Shown one piece after another: positions 16,926 to 24,374 of a stretch of DNA of 38,171 nt; within the stretch, counting starts at the first letter, position 1, and every line of letters starts with the position of its first letter. This stretch comes from Lachnoclostridium sp. UBA5890. GTDB taxonomy: Bacteria; Bacillota; Clostridia; Lachnospirales; Lachnospiraceae. A program made the position numbers and the translations under genes. The DNA is taken from assembly GCA_002431395.1 (NCBI GenBank), contig DJEU01000002.1, positions 56,398 to 94,568 of the forward strand. The letters are read 5' to 3'. The notes beneath the pieces were generated by a model. That model saw only the letters and a program-made list of their open reading frames with translations. It made no database searches and was not told where the DNA came from.

Positions 16926-18284
16926 TTATTTATGATAAATCCCTTGCTGGATTTTATCCTGAAGAATACGAAGCACCGCCTGATCGACCTGTTTTTCGTC
17001 GATATCTCCAAACATCACGGCGCGTGATAAATGAAATACTGCTTCTTCCACATCTACCGGGTTGTACAACATATCCGCTCCGGCAATGACAGCTTTCATT
17101 TCTGCTTCTTCTGCCGAATACTGACTGGTAATGACTGGCACATTCAAAGCTTCGGTAAACAGAACTCCTTCAAAACCAAGTTCTTTCCGAACCACATCCG
17201 ACAAAATCGTTGGTGACAGAGACGCCGGAAGGTCTTTGTCAATTTTTGTCAGCCACACATGTCCCGCCATCATCATATTGGTTCCTGCGTCGATAGCCGC
17301 CGAAAATGTTGAAAAGTTTTCTCTCCGAAGCTTGGACAATCCCGTCGTGATCTGGCAAGGTACCAGCTGATGATATCTTGCCACCGGTGCTACCCCCGGA
17401 AAAGTTTTGACTGCTGTCGCCATTCCCTGGCTTTTCATTCCGGTAACCATCGCCTCTACTGCCGTACTTACGACATCCTCATCCGAAGAAAAACAGGACT
17501 GGTTCGCATCATCCAACGTATACTGGTCAATGTATGCCTGCACCTTCTTTTCATAAGAAGCGCGCTCTTTTCCATACTTCTGTTTCAGCTTCTTCGCTTT
17601 CTTTTTTGACATTTTCTTTTTTATCTTAGGCTCTACAGGGGCCGGACCGACTTCCTGCATCGCAAGATTACGAATTTGTTCCAAAGACACCTTACCAATA
17701 TTTTCCACTTTCCATACATCGGCGCAAGGTGCCAGATTGAGATTAAAGCCAAGATTTTTAAGTTCTTTGGCGATCATAACTCCTGTATCTTCCAACTGAT
17801 CTTCTGACATATTTTTCCCCATATCAGCCGGACTCACATAACCGGTTCCATCAATCTCTTTATTGTTGACGGCGATCGAACGGGTGCCGCCCCCTTCTTC
17901 CTCCGTTCCGATATATAGCGTAATCCCTTCAATCGACTTCAGATCCTGCGTTAATTTTTTAATCTGCTCCACGCTCTTTACATTGGAATTTCCAAGCAGA
18001 ACACCGCCGATATGATTTTTTTCCAATTTTTCTTTTATCTTCTTTGTCAGTTTGGTAACTGGTTTTCCATCTTCTGACAATTCATTGAGATCCACCAGGA
18101 TCATCTGACCGATTTTTTCATCAAGGGTCATTTTTTTCAAGATTTTTCCGGCCTGCTTTAAAACCTCTTCTTCGTTCAAAGCATTTTCTGTGCTGCCGGA
18201 TGCCCCTTTTTTCTTCTGAAGGCTGCATCCACACATCGTAATACACAGGCACAATACCAGAAATATACTTACTATCCGTTTCAT
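16926..18284 (-). CDS. GH3-like lipoprotein with altered catalytic residues
   Basis: This 452-residue secreted lipoprotein has a hydrophobic signal peptide (about 1-17) ending in ITMCGC, so Cys20 is the probable lipid anchor. The rest follows the glycoside hydrolase family 3 N-terminal (NagZ-type) barrel: YIGTEEEGGGTRSI (124-137), KTFPG (293-297), MMMAGHVW (337-344), GFEGVLFTEAL (370-380). Where active NagZ enzymes have KHFPG, a D-x-H dyad and SDD, this protein has KTFPG, RYH (303-305) and TEA (377-379), so hydrolase activity is doubtful. A Lys-rich segment, probably helical (about 218-250), is inserted in the barrel. The ATG at 18284 follows GAGGAGAAGGAA. It is the first gene of the purC-purF-purB operon and has its own promoter. 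Confidence 0.82.
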   Translation of the reverse strand: MKRIVSIFLVLCLCITMCGCSLQKKKGASGSTENALNEEEVLKQAGKILKKMTLDEKIGQMILVDLNELSEDGKPVTKLTKKIKEKLEKNHIGGVLLGNSNVKSVEQIKKLTQDLKSIEGITLYIGTEEEGGGTRSIAVNNKEIDGTGYVSPADMGKNMSEDQLEDTGVMIAKELKNLGFNLNLAPCADVWKVENIGKVSLEQIRNLAMQEVGPAPVEPKIKKKMSKKKAKKLKQKYGKERASYEKKVQAYIDQYTLDDANQSCFSSDEDVVSTAVEAMVTGMKSQGMATAVKTFPGVAPVARYHQLVPCQITTGLSKLRRENFSTFSAAIDAGTNMMMAGHVWLTKIDKDLPASLSPTILSDVVRKELGFEGVLFTEALNVPVITSQYSAEEAEMKAVIAGADMLYNPVDVEEAVFHLSRAVMFGDIDEKQVDQAVLRILQDKIQQGIYHK

Positions 18285-18326
18285 TTCCTTCTCCTCAGTT
18301 TTCAATAAAACTACGTACCCGCATGT

Positions 18327-18355
18327 ATTATATCAAATTTTTGGTAACAAGGCAA
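18327..18355 (-). promoter_or_regulatory. Promoter of the GH3-purC-purF-purB operon
   Basis: On the minus strand TTGCCT (18350-18355) and TATAAT (18327-18332) are separated by exactly 17 bases. The leader to the GH3 start is about 40 bases, with no recognisable riboswitch. The region is shared with the divergent high-cysteine gene. Confidence 0.75.
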
Positions 18356-18372
18356 GCCCTCCTACATAAAAT
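18344..18372 (+). promoter_or_regulatory. Candidate promoter of the high-cysteine gene
   Basis: GTAACA (18344-18349) and TAAAAT (18367-18372) are 17 bases apart and 33 bases from the gene's ATG. The match is moderate and overlaps the divergent GH3 promoter. A sporulation sigma factor is also possible. Confidence 0.35.
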
Positions 18373-18404
18373 GATACTGTAAAACAATTTAGGAGGCACC
18401 TAAC

Positions 18405-18629
18405 ATGAGTGATTTATCAGCAACAAACTGTGGTGGCGGATGCTCCTGCAATGAAGGAAACAACAGCTGCTGCACATGGATCATCATCATCCTTCTCTTG
18501 ACATCCTGCTGTGGAGGAAACAACGGATTCGGCAATGGCAGCGACTGCAGCTGCATTATCTGGATCCTGCTTTTGCTCTGCTGCTGCGGTGGCAACAACG
18601 GTTTCGGCGGATTCGGTGGTTTCTGCTAA
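18405..18629 (+). CDS. Small high-cysteine protein (chorion class HCB protein 13-like)
   Basis: This 74-residue protein contains 13 cysteines and many glycines. It has two hydrophobic stretches (about 25-34 and 51-58), each ended by a cysteine cluster and the repeated block CCGGNNGFG (35-43 and 60-68). The ribosome site TTTAGGAGG lies nine bases before the ATG. The composition and the MSDLSATNCG start match the family that databases call chorion class high-cysteine HCB protein 13. That name records resemblance, not function. A structural or spore-surface role is an inference from composition only. A terminator follows at once. It is divergent from the GH3-pur operon and convergent with the aroC-side small ORF. 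Confidence 0.85.
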   Translation: MSDLSATNCGGGCSCNEGNNSCCTWIIIILLLTSCCGGNNGFGNGSDCSCIIWILLLLCCCGGNNGFGGFGGFC

Positions 18630-18643
18630 TTCTTTTTCTCTCT

Positions 18644-18688
18644 AAAAAGAGGTGTCGCGTCTTCTGCGGCACCTCTTCTCTTTTATTC
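18644..18688. terminator. Bidirectional terminator
   Basis: AGAGGTGTCGC (18648-18658) pairs with GCGGCACCTCT (18666-18676) with one G-T pair. It is flanked by T-rich sequence on the right (TCTCTTTTATT) for plus-strand transcripts and by five A residues on the left, which read as CTCTTTTTAG on the minus strand. It can end both the high-cysteine gene and the aroC-small ORF transcript. Confidence 0.8.
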
Positions 18689-18805
18689 TCTTTCCTGCTC
18701 CTCCGGCGAGCAGCGGCCTTTCAAGCACTCAAGATCCACTTCATAGATAGTTGTTTCATCTTCAACGTATTCACTCTGTTCCTTTTCCCTGCTATTTTCC
18801 TTCAT
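18683..18805 (-). CDS. 40-residue small protein downstream of aroC
   Basis: This short, highly charged frame starts MKENSREKEQ and contains YEVDLECLKGRC near its end. The ATG at 18805 is preceded by AAAGGGGAAAGGTT, a strong ribosome site. The frame begins 61 bases after the aroC stop on the same strand and ends at the bidirectional terminator, so it fills the aroC transcript tail exactly. I do not recognise a named family. The pattern of an acidic protein with a tyrosine-acidic-Cys motif recalls short hypothetical proteins of Lachnospiraceae. Function unknown. Confidence 0.65.
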   Translation of the reverse strand: MKENSREKEQSEYVEDETTIYEVDLECLKGRCSPEEQERE

Positions 18806-18866
18806 AACCTTTCCCCTTTTGGGCTTTATTTTATCCTATGAAGAAAATTTCCAATGCGTGCCCGTA

Positions 18867-19970
18867 TTAGTGACGGTAAAATTCCACAATGCGGTCAAGA
18901 CGCGAAGTCATCCCCACAAACATTTTATCCAAAATCGTCATCGCTGTCATGGCTTCCACAACTACAACCGCCCGCGGCACAATGATCGGATCGTGGCGTC
19001 CCTTGATCTCAACAGAGACAGCCTCTCCCTCCGTCGTTACCGTCTTTTGCTCTGAGAAAATGGACGGCGTCGGTTTGAATGCCGCACGCAGCACAATATC
19101 ACTTCCGTCGCTCATTCCGCCCAATATTCCACCGGCGTGGTTCGTCTCCTTGCCAATGGCTCCATTTTCGTTTACACAAAAGGCATCGTTATTTGTCTTT
19201 CCGGTCGCTGCCGCTGCCTGAAATCCATCTCCGATTTCCACACCTTTGACTGCTCCGATTGACATCACCGCCTGCGCAAGTGCCGCATCTAATTTTCCAA
19301 ATACCGGTTCTCCTACACCTGCCGGCACTCCTTTTACGACACATTCGATAATTCCGCCTGCCGAATTCTTTTCCTGCATCTGCTTTTCCAAAAATTCTTC
19401 TGCCCGTTCGGACGCTTCCAAATCCGGCATGCGAAGCGGACTTTTTTCAATATTTTCATAGGTCATCTTTGCCGGATCAATCTGTATATCACCAATCTGC
19501 GTAACATACGCATGCACTTCGATTCTCATCTGTTCCAATATTTTCATCGCAATGGCTCCCGCTGCCACGCGTCCGATCGTTTCTCTGCCGGACGATCTTC
19601 CACCACCACGATAATCGCGGAATCCATATTTTTGATCAAACGTATAATCTGCATGACCCGGTCGGTAAATTTTCGCAATTTCCGAATAATCTTTGGATTT
19701 CTGCGAAGTATTAAAAACCATAAGTGAAATCGGGGTTCCTGTCGTTTTTCCCTCAAATACTCCGGACAGGATTTCCACCTTATCCCCTTCTTTACGCGGT
19801 GTCGAATATCTTGTCTCGCCCGGTTTTCTTTTATCCAGATATTTCTGTATCTCTTCCTCCGAAAGTGCAAGCCCCGCAGGACATCCGTCCACTACTACAC
19901 CCAGTCCTTTTCCATGCGATTCGCCCCACGTAGAAATGCGAAATATCTCGCCCCATGTCGATCCTGCCAT
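18867..19970 (-). CDS. aroC: Chorismate synthase AroC
   Basis: AroC converts EPSP to chorismate, the last shikimate-pathway step, and needs reduced FMN. The protein is 367 residues. Signatures are STWGESHGKGLG (13-24, with GESHG at 16-20), KPGETRYSTPRKEGDKVEI, YGFRDYRGGGRSSGRET near residue 120 and AGGILGGMSDGSDI near 280. ATG 19970 follows AAAGGAGAAAATAA. It is divergent from the CheX-like gene. Other shikimate genes are not in the window. Confidence 0.97.
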   Translation of the reverse strand: MAGSTWGEIFRISTWGESHGKGLGVVVDGCPAGLALSEEEIQKYLDKRKPGETRYSTPRKEGDKVEILSGVFEGKTTGTPISLMVFNTSQKSKDYSEIAKIYRPGHADYTFDQKYGFRDYRGGGRSSGRETIGRVAAGAIAMKILEQMRIEVHAYVTQIGDIQIDPAKMTYENIEKSPLRMPDLEASERAEEFLEKQMQEKNSAGGIIECVVKGVPAGVGEPVFGKLDAALAQAVMSIGAVKGVEIGDGFQAAAATGKTNNDAFCVNENGAIGKETNHAGGILGGMSDGSDIVLRAAFKPTPSIFSEQKTVTTEGEAVSVEIKGRHDPIIVPRAVVVVEAMTAMTILDKMFVGMTSRLDRIVEFYRH

Positions 19971-20061
19971 TTATTTTCTCCTTTTATTCTTTGATAACGA
20001 TTTCGTTACATTCTTTTTTTAAAACTTGTCGAAAAAACTTTCTTTTTTTCAAAATCTATAG

Positions 20062-20067
20062 TATAAT
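20062..20067 (+). promoter_or_regulatory. Likely -10 box of the cheX-cheY pair
   Basis: A perfect TATAAT lies about 80 bases before the CheX-like start. The sequence 17 bases upstream (TTTCTT) is a poor -35, so an activator or another sigma factor may be involved. On the opposite strand the overlapping TATACT could serve aroC, but its best -35 (TTGTAA) is only 15 bases away. The two promoters would overlap. Confidence 0.4.
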
Positions 20068-20147
20068 ATTTTTAGGATTTTTACAAGTGAAATCTGATTT
20101 ACAGAATAAATATTTAGAAAATTTTATATCCGGAAAGGAGAAGGATT

Positions 20148-21014
20148 ATGTTTAGTCAGTTTTTTGGAAATTATCTTTTGAACAAGCAAAAGATAACCAA
20201 TGAGCAGTTCATCTCATGTATGGAATATATGCGTGCAAATCGTGTTAAATTGGGGCTGATTGCTGAATCTGAGGGTTTATTAACCCGCAAACAGGCAGAT
20301 GAGTTAAATCATCTTCAGATGCAGAGCGACAAACGTTTTGGTGATCTTGCAGTAGAGAAAGGTTACTTGACCGAAGCAGACATTTCTCATTTATTGCAGC
20401 TGCAGGGAAATCCATATCTGATTTTTGTTCAGGCACTGGAAGAGAACCATGTAATGAACCGCGAAGAAATTCAGAAAAATTTGGAGGCATTCCAAAAAGA
20501 AGAAGGTCTTACCAACAGCGCTATCGACGCTATTAAATATGGTGATTTCGAACGACTTCTTCCAACTTTTGTAACTACTGATAAGGAAGCTGTTCTTGAT
20601 ATGATGGGACTTGTCTTAAGAAACATCGTACGTTTTGTCAGTTCTTACATCCGCATCGGAGAAGCAAAAAAAGTGACAGAATATTCTGCCAAGTACATAG
20701 CTTGTCAAAAGACAACCGGAGCCTATGATGGATTTCTTGCTTTTGCCAGTGACGACAATGCGATCCTCACCATTGCTGACGGCTATGCCGGTGAATATTT
20801 CGAAAAACCGGACGAAGATGCATTGGATTCTGTTTGTGAATTTACAAACTGTATCAATGGTTTATATGCTACAGAATTAAGTTACAAGGAAGTTGTTATC
20901 GACATGCTTCCTCCGGAATTCCATTTTGATGGTTCCTTAAAAGAAAACTCTGAATTTTATGTACTTCCACTCTACATCACCGGCAAAAAAGTAGACTTGC
21001 TGGTTAAGATGTAA
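20148..21014 (+). CDS. CheX-like protein with N-terminal MshEN-like repeats
   Basis: This 288-residue soluble protein has four helix-turn units with a strict 29-residue period at its N-terminus (about 5-28, 34-57, 63-86, 92-115). The central two fit the 24-residue MshEN cyclic-di-GMP motif: RFGDLAVEKGYLTEADISHL starts the third unit and ends in Gln86. KLGLIAESEGLLT starts the second and ends in Gln57, and exactly five residues (MQSDK) separate them. After a helical linker, residues about 150-288 resemble the CheX/CheC phosphatase fold with the E-x-x-N signature in CEFTNCING (Glu231, Asn234). Start ATG follows AAAGGAGAAGGATT. It is paired with a stand-alone CheY 37 bases downstream. Predicted role: dephosphorylating or binding that CheY under nucleotide control. 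This is inferred. Confidence 0.75.
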   Translation: MFSQFFGNYLLNKQKITNEQFISCMEYMRANRVKLGLIAESEGLLTRKQADELNHLQMQSDKRFGDLAVEKGYLTEADISHLLQLQGNPYLIFVQALEENHVMNREEIQKNLEAFQKEEGLTNSAIDAIKYGDFERLLPTFVTTDKEAVLDMMGLVLRNIVRFVSSYIRIGEAKKVTEYSAKYIACQKTTGAYDGFLAFASDDNAILTIADGYAGEYFEKPDEDALDSVCEFTNCINGLYATELSYKEVVIDMLPPEFHFDGSLKENSEFYVLPLYITGKKVDLLVKM

Positions 21015-21051
21015 TAAAAGAAAAAATGATACAAGAGGGAGGTTGTTTTAT

Positions 21052-21408
21052 ATGGCAACAGTTTTAATCGTGGATGATTCTCGTACATCCCGAAAAATAT
21101 TACGCAACATACTCACCGAGAACGGCTACGAGATTGTCGGTGAAGCAGGCGACGGACAGACCGGTTACGAAAAATACATCGAATTAAAACCGGATTTGGT
21201 AACCTTGGACATTACGATGCCCGTATTGGACGGACTTGGTTCCTTGGAAAAAATCATGGAATTAGACAGTTCCGCTAAAGTTATCATGGTAACTGCAGCA
21301 GGCCAGAAATCTAAAATGGTAGAAGCGATTAAGCTTGGAGCTTCCGAATTTATCCAAAAACCATTCGAGCCAGACCAAATCTTATCTGTAATCAAAACCG
21401 TGATATAA
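21052..21408 (+). CDS. Stand-alone CheY-type response regulator
   Basis: This 118-residue receiver domain has no output domain. The acidic pair Asp8-Asp9 (VDDS), phosphoacceptor Asp53 (TLDITMP), Thr81 (VTAAG) and Lys103 (QKPFEP) are all in place, so it should be phosphorylated normally. The ATG at 21052 has GAGGGAGG upstream. The in-frame TTG at 21043 is not needed. It immediately follows the CheX-like gene and is followed within two bases by a long hairpin. The combination of CheY and CheX-like protein suggests a phosphorylation and dephosphorylation switch. The kinase is not in the window. Confidence 0.9.
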   Translation: MATVLIVDDSRTSRKILRNILTENGYEIVGEAGDGQTGYEKYIELKPDLVTLDITMPVLDGLGSLEKIMELDSSAKVIMVTAAGQKSKMVEAIKLGASEFIQKPFEPDQILSVIKTVI

Positions 21409-21409
21409 A

Positions 21410-21456
21410 GTAAGAAAAAAGAAGCAAGCGGCTGTTAAGCCATTTGCTTCTTTTCT
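21410..21456 (+). terminator. Hairpin after cheY
   Basis: GTAAGAAAA plus GAAGCAA pairs with TTGCTTC plus TTTTCTTAC, with a two-base bulge and an inner GGCT / AGCC stem. It begins two bases past the cheY stop. The following T run is short, but the stem itself is T-rich at its 3' side. A second copy of this hairpin occurs at 21648. Confidence 0.55.
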
Positions 21457-21526
21457 TACTTTATCGAAGCGAACCTCCTGCGCAGCAGGTGGTAAAGCAC
21501 GTAGTGCGAGTTCGCGAGATAGGCGC
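21410..21526. repeat. 117-bp structured repeat, copy 1
   Basis: This block is 97% identical to 21648-21764 (three substitutions in 117). It consists of the long hairpin above followed by a three-way-junction layout: outer arms GCGAAC / GTTCGC enclose CCTGC-GCA-GCAGG and GCAC-GTA-GTGC. No gene is visible. The plus-strand frame through it lacks a plausible start. Confidence 0.85.
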
Positions 21527-21647
21527 GAATGCAATTTTCTACAATGTCCGCGGACAGCTTGCTGGACTAAGGACATTTAGAAAATTATATGAGTGCAACG
21601 GATATCCCAAAGTCTTTGACTTTGGGATATTTGCGTTTTATGCGCCG
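21527..21647. repeat. Two nested palindromes between the 117-bp repeats
   Basis: The first is AATTTTCTA-C-AATGTCC paired with GGACATTTAGAAAATT, a 16-bp stem with one bulged C (21533-21586). The second is ATATCCCAAAGTC-TTT-GACTTTGGGATAT, a perfect 13-bp stem with a three-base loop (21602-21630). Flanking GGCGC/GCAA and TTGC/GCGCC (21522-21533 and 21631-21646) could pair to enclose both. No gene is visible. Confidence 0.8.
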
Positions 21648-21764
21648 GTAAGAAAAAAGAAGCAAGCGGCTGTTAAGCCATTTGCTTCTTTTCTTACTTT
21701 ATCGAAGCGAATCACCTGCGCAGCAGGTGGTAGAGCACGTAGTGCGAGTTCGCGAGATAGGCGC
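21648..21764. repeat. 117-bp structured repeat, copy 2
   Basis: This is the second copy, starting 238 bases after the first. Its differences keep or improve the folding. The CCTGC hairpin becomes a perfect seven-base stem (CACCTGC-GCA-GCAGGTG), and the changed outer arm still pairs by a G-T pair. This supports selection for structure rather than coding. Confidence 0.85.
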
Positions 21765-21820
21765 AAAAGCAACAGATTTCGCTGAGTTTCTCATTTTATG
21801 TTGCCTTTCCGCCCAACATA

Positions 21821-21869
21821 CCAAAAAGGCACGGAAGCAACAACTTCTCTGTCGCTTTCGCGCCTTTTG
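21821..21869 (-). terminator. Probable terminator of lysC
   Basis: On the minus strand AAAAGGC (21862-21868) pairs with GCCTTTTT (21823-21830), with short inner stems including GAAG / CTTC. It is about 55 bases beyond the lysC stop and ends in five T residues. Confidence 0.55.
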
Positions 21870-21921
21870 TAATTACAATAATTGTAAATTCCAGGGTTTT
21901 AACCGACTCAATTTCCACGAA

Positions 21922-23127
21922 TTAAAAATCAAATTCATTATGAACTGCGTTCATTGCGCGGTCTGTATCTTCGCGGTCGATCAGAACCGTTACACGGATC
22001 TCTGAAGTTGAGATCTGCTGGATATTTACGTTTGCTGAATACAAAGCTTCAAACATACGCGCTGCTACACCAGGGTTAGACTGCATGCCGGCACCTACGA
22101 TCGATACCTTTGCAACATCTTTCTTCACTTTAACCTCCTGGCATTTCAAACTTCCGCTGCGGTGTCTCTCAACCGTCTCAACAGCTACGTCTGCCATATC
22201 GCCAGTTACGGTAAAACTGATGTCCTTTGTATTGTCACGTCCGATAGACTGAAGAATCATATCAACATTTACATTGTGATTTGCGAGGTGACGGAACAAT
22301 TTGAATGCCACACCAGGCTGATCTTCCAATCCTACAACTGCGATTCTTGCTACATTTTTATCACATGCTACTCCACTTACAAGCATTTTTTCCATTTTTA
22401 CTTCCTCCTTAACTACCGTTCCTTCCGATGTATTCAAACTAGAACGTACAACAAGCTGTACTCCGTATTTCTTCGCCATTTCCACAGAGCGGTTGTGCAA
22501 TACACCCGCACCGAGGCTTGCCAATTCAAGCATTTCATCATAAGTGATCTCATCCAGTTTCTTGGCGTCTTTGACAATTCTTGGATCTGCCGTATATACG
22601 CCGTCAACGTCTGTGTAAATTTCACAAGCGTCCGCACGAAGCGCAGCAGCCAAAGCAACGGCTGTTGTGTCGGAACCTCCACGGCCAAGTGTCGTATAAT
22701 CATCATACTGACTAACTCCCTGGAATCCGGTTACAATAACAATCTTTCTCTGTTCCAGTTCATGCTGGATACGCTCCGTATCAATCTTTTTCAAGCGGGC
22801 ATTTCCTGCTACAGATGTAGTATGCATAGCTACCTGAAAGGCATTCAGGGAAATTGCCGGTACATTTAAAGACTGCATTGCCATCGCCATCAAAGCGACT
22901 GAAGTCTGCTCACCGGTTGTGAGAAGCATATCAAGTTCTCTTTTCGATGCTTTCGGATTGATATCATTTGCCATATCAAGCAAAACATCGGTCTGTTTTC
23001 CCATTGCCGAGAGAACAACTACTACATCGTTTCCTTTCTGATAATCTTCGATACAACGCTTTGCCACGTTGAAGATACGTTCTTTGTTGGCTACGGATGT
23101 GCCACCAAATTTCTTAACGACTAACAT
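21922..23127 (-). CDS. lysC: Aspartate kinase
   Basis: Aspartokinase phosphorylates aspartate, the entry to the lysine, threonine and methionine pathways. The protein is 401 residues, the length of the Bacillus LysC-type alpha chain. It starts with VVKKFGGTSVAN and has the kinase motifs TTLGRGGSDTTA (about 145-156) and EIYTDVDGVYTADPR (about 170-184). Two ACT regulatory domains occupy about 260-401 (VGLEDQPGVAFKLF and VGAGMQSNPGVAARMF), so feedback control by an end product is expected. ATG 23127 follows GGAGGTAAAGAAG. It is 44 bases after hom. No lysine riboswitch is present because the gene sits inside an operon. An internal start for a shorter beta chain cannot be excluded. Confidence 0.95.
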   Translation of the reverse strand: MLVVKKFGGTSVANKERIFNVAKRCIEDYQKGNDVVVVLSAMGKQTDVLLDMANDINPKASKRELDMLLTTGEQTSVALMAMAMQSLNVPAISLNAFQVAMHTTSVAGNARLKKIDTERIQHELEQRKIVIVTGFQGVSQYDDYTTLGRGGSDTTAVALAAALRADACEIYTDVDGVYTADPRIVKDAKKLDEITYDEMLELASLGAGVLHNRSVEMAKKYGVQLVVRSSLNTSEGTVVKEEVKMEKMLVSGVACDKNVARIAVVGLEDQPGVAFKLFRHLANHNVNVDMILQSIGRDNTKDISFTVTGDMADVAVETVERHRSGSLKCQEVKVKKDVAKVSIVGAGMQSNPGVAARMFEALYSANVNIQQISTSEIRVTVLIDREDTDRAMNAVHNEFDF

Positions 23128-23171
23128 CTCTTCTTTACCTCCGTCTTTCCATATCTGGTCTTACTACTTTA

Positions 23172-24374
23172 TTATGCATTTACACGAATACGTGTAATCA
23201 TAGACGTTAATTTTTCTGCTTTTTCTGCAAAAACTTTTTCTTTCATAACCGGTGTGATAAATCCACATTCACCGGCGATGCCTGCGTCGATCATTGTCAC
23301 GTCGCCGAAAAGTTCTGCAATCTTGCTGCGATCTGCTTCTGCCACACGAACAAAGAATGCATTTTCCATTTCTTCCATCGGTGCAATCGGAAGTTTTTCG
23401 CTTTCCCAGGTTACCGGTACGTTTTCGCCTTTGTGGATCGTAGCATCTACGACATCGGCTACGACTGCACTTGCGGTAGGAAGTTTACCAGCGCCGGCGC
23501 CATAAAACATTACTTCACCGAGCATGTTACCTGTTACAGAAATCGCATTAAACACACCATTTACACTATACAATGGCTCAGAGGAATATACCATCTGCGG
23601 AGCCACCATAGCATATACATTATCTCCAACTTTTTTGCTTGTACCAAAAATTTTGATCGCTGCGTTGATTTTCTTTGCATATTCAAAATCTTCTGCTGTG
23701 ATCTTGGTAATACCTTCTGTATAAATATCCTGATAGTCCACTTGCTGGCCATATGCCAGAGAAGTCAGAATGGCGATCTTACGGCAGGCATCATAACCTT
23801 CTACATCTGCCGTCGGATCTTTTTCTGCATATCCGAGTTCCTGGGCCTGTTTCAGGACAACATCAAAGTCAGCCCCTTCTTCTGCCATTTTCGTCAGAAT
23901 AAAGTTTGTCGTTCCATTTAAAATACCATTGATGGATTCAATTTCATCTGCAGTAATGCACTGATTCAAAGGACGAATAATCGGAATACCGCCGCCTACA
24001 CTAGCCTCAAAATAGAAGTTGACATTTTTCTCACGTGCGATCTGAAGCAGTTCTGCTCCATGTGCAGCTACCAGCTCTTTGTTGGATGAGCAAACGCTCT
24101 TGCCATTCAGAAGCGCAGTTTTTACAAAATCATATGCTGGTTTGGTTCCGCCCATTGTCTCGACGATGATGTCTACATCCTCATCCTGTGCGATGACAGA
24201 ATAATCATGTACCAAAATGTCCTGCACCGGATCTCCCGGGAAATCGCGCAGATCAAGCACATATTTCACTTCAATCTCTTCGCCGGCACGTTTTGCAATC
24301 GTTGCTGCGTTTGTATTCACAATCTCAACAACACCTGAACCAATTGTACCATAACCTAATACTGCAATTTTCAT
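23172..24374 (-). CDS. hom: Homoserine dehydrogenase
   Basis: This enzyme reduces aspartate semialdehyde to homoserine with NAD(P)H. The protein is 400 residues. The N-terminal Rossmann fold begins MKIAVLGYGTIGSGVVE. The substrate-domain signatures are CSSNKELVAAHG (about 95-106), NGILNGTTNFILTKM and YAEKDPTADVEGYDACRK. The C-terminal part (about 325-400, starting FFVRVAEADRS) is an ACT-like regulatory domain, as in the longer Gram-positive enzymes. The start ATG overlaps the cheW stop (ATGA) and has GGAGGAAAATT within cheW, so translation is coupled. It is followed by aspartate kinase, giving two consecutive pathway enzymes. Confidence 0.96.
   Translation of the reverse strand: MKIAVLGYGTIGSGVVEIVNTNAATIAKRAGEEIEVKYVLDLRDFPGDPVQDILVHDYSVIAQDEDVDIIVETMGGTKPAYDFVKTALLNGKSVCSSNKELVAAHGAELLQIAREKNVNFYFEASVGGGIPIIRPLNQCITADEIESINGILNGTTNFILTKMAEEGADFDVVLKQAQELGYAEKDPTADVEGYDACRKIAILTSLAYGQQVDYQDIYTEGITKITAEDFEYAKKINAAIKIFGTSKKVGDNVYAMVAPQMVYSSEPLYSVNGVFNAISVTGNMLGEVMFYGAGAGKLPTASAVVADVVDATIHKGENVPVTWESEKLPIAPMEEMENAFFVRVAEADRSKIAELFGDVTMIDAGIAGECGFITPVMKEKVFAEKAEKLTSMITRIRVNA

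Noticed and set aside
21444..21785. 113-residue plus-strand open frame
   Set aside because: It runs through the two 117-bp structured repeats, repeats the same peptide, and lacks a ribosome site.
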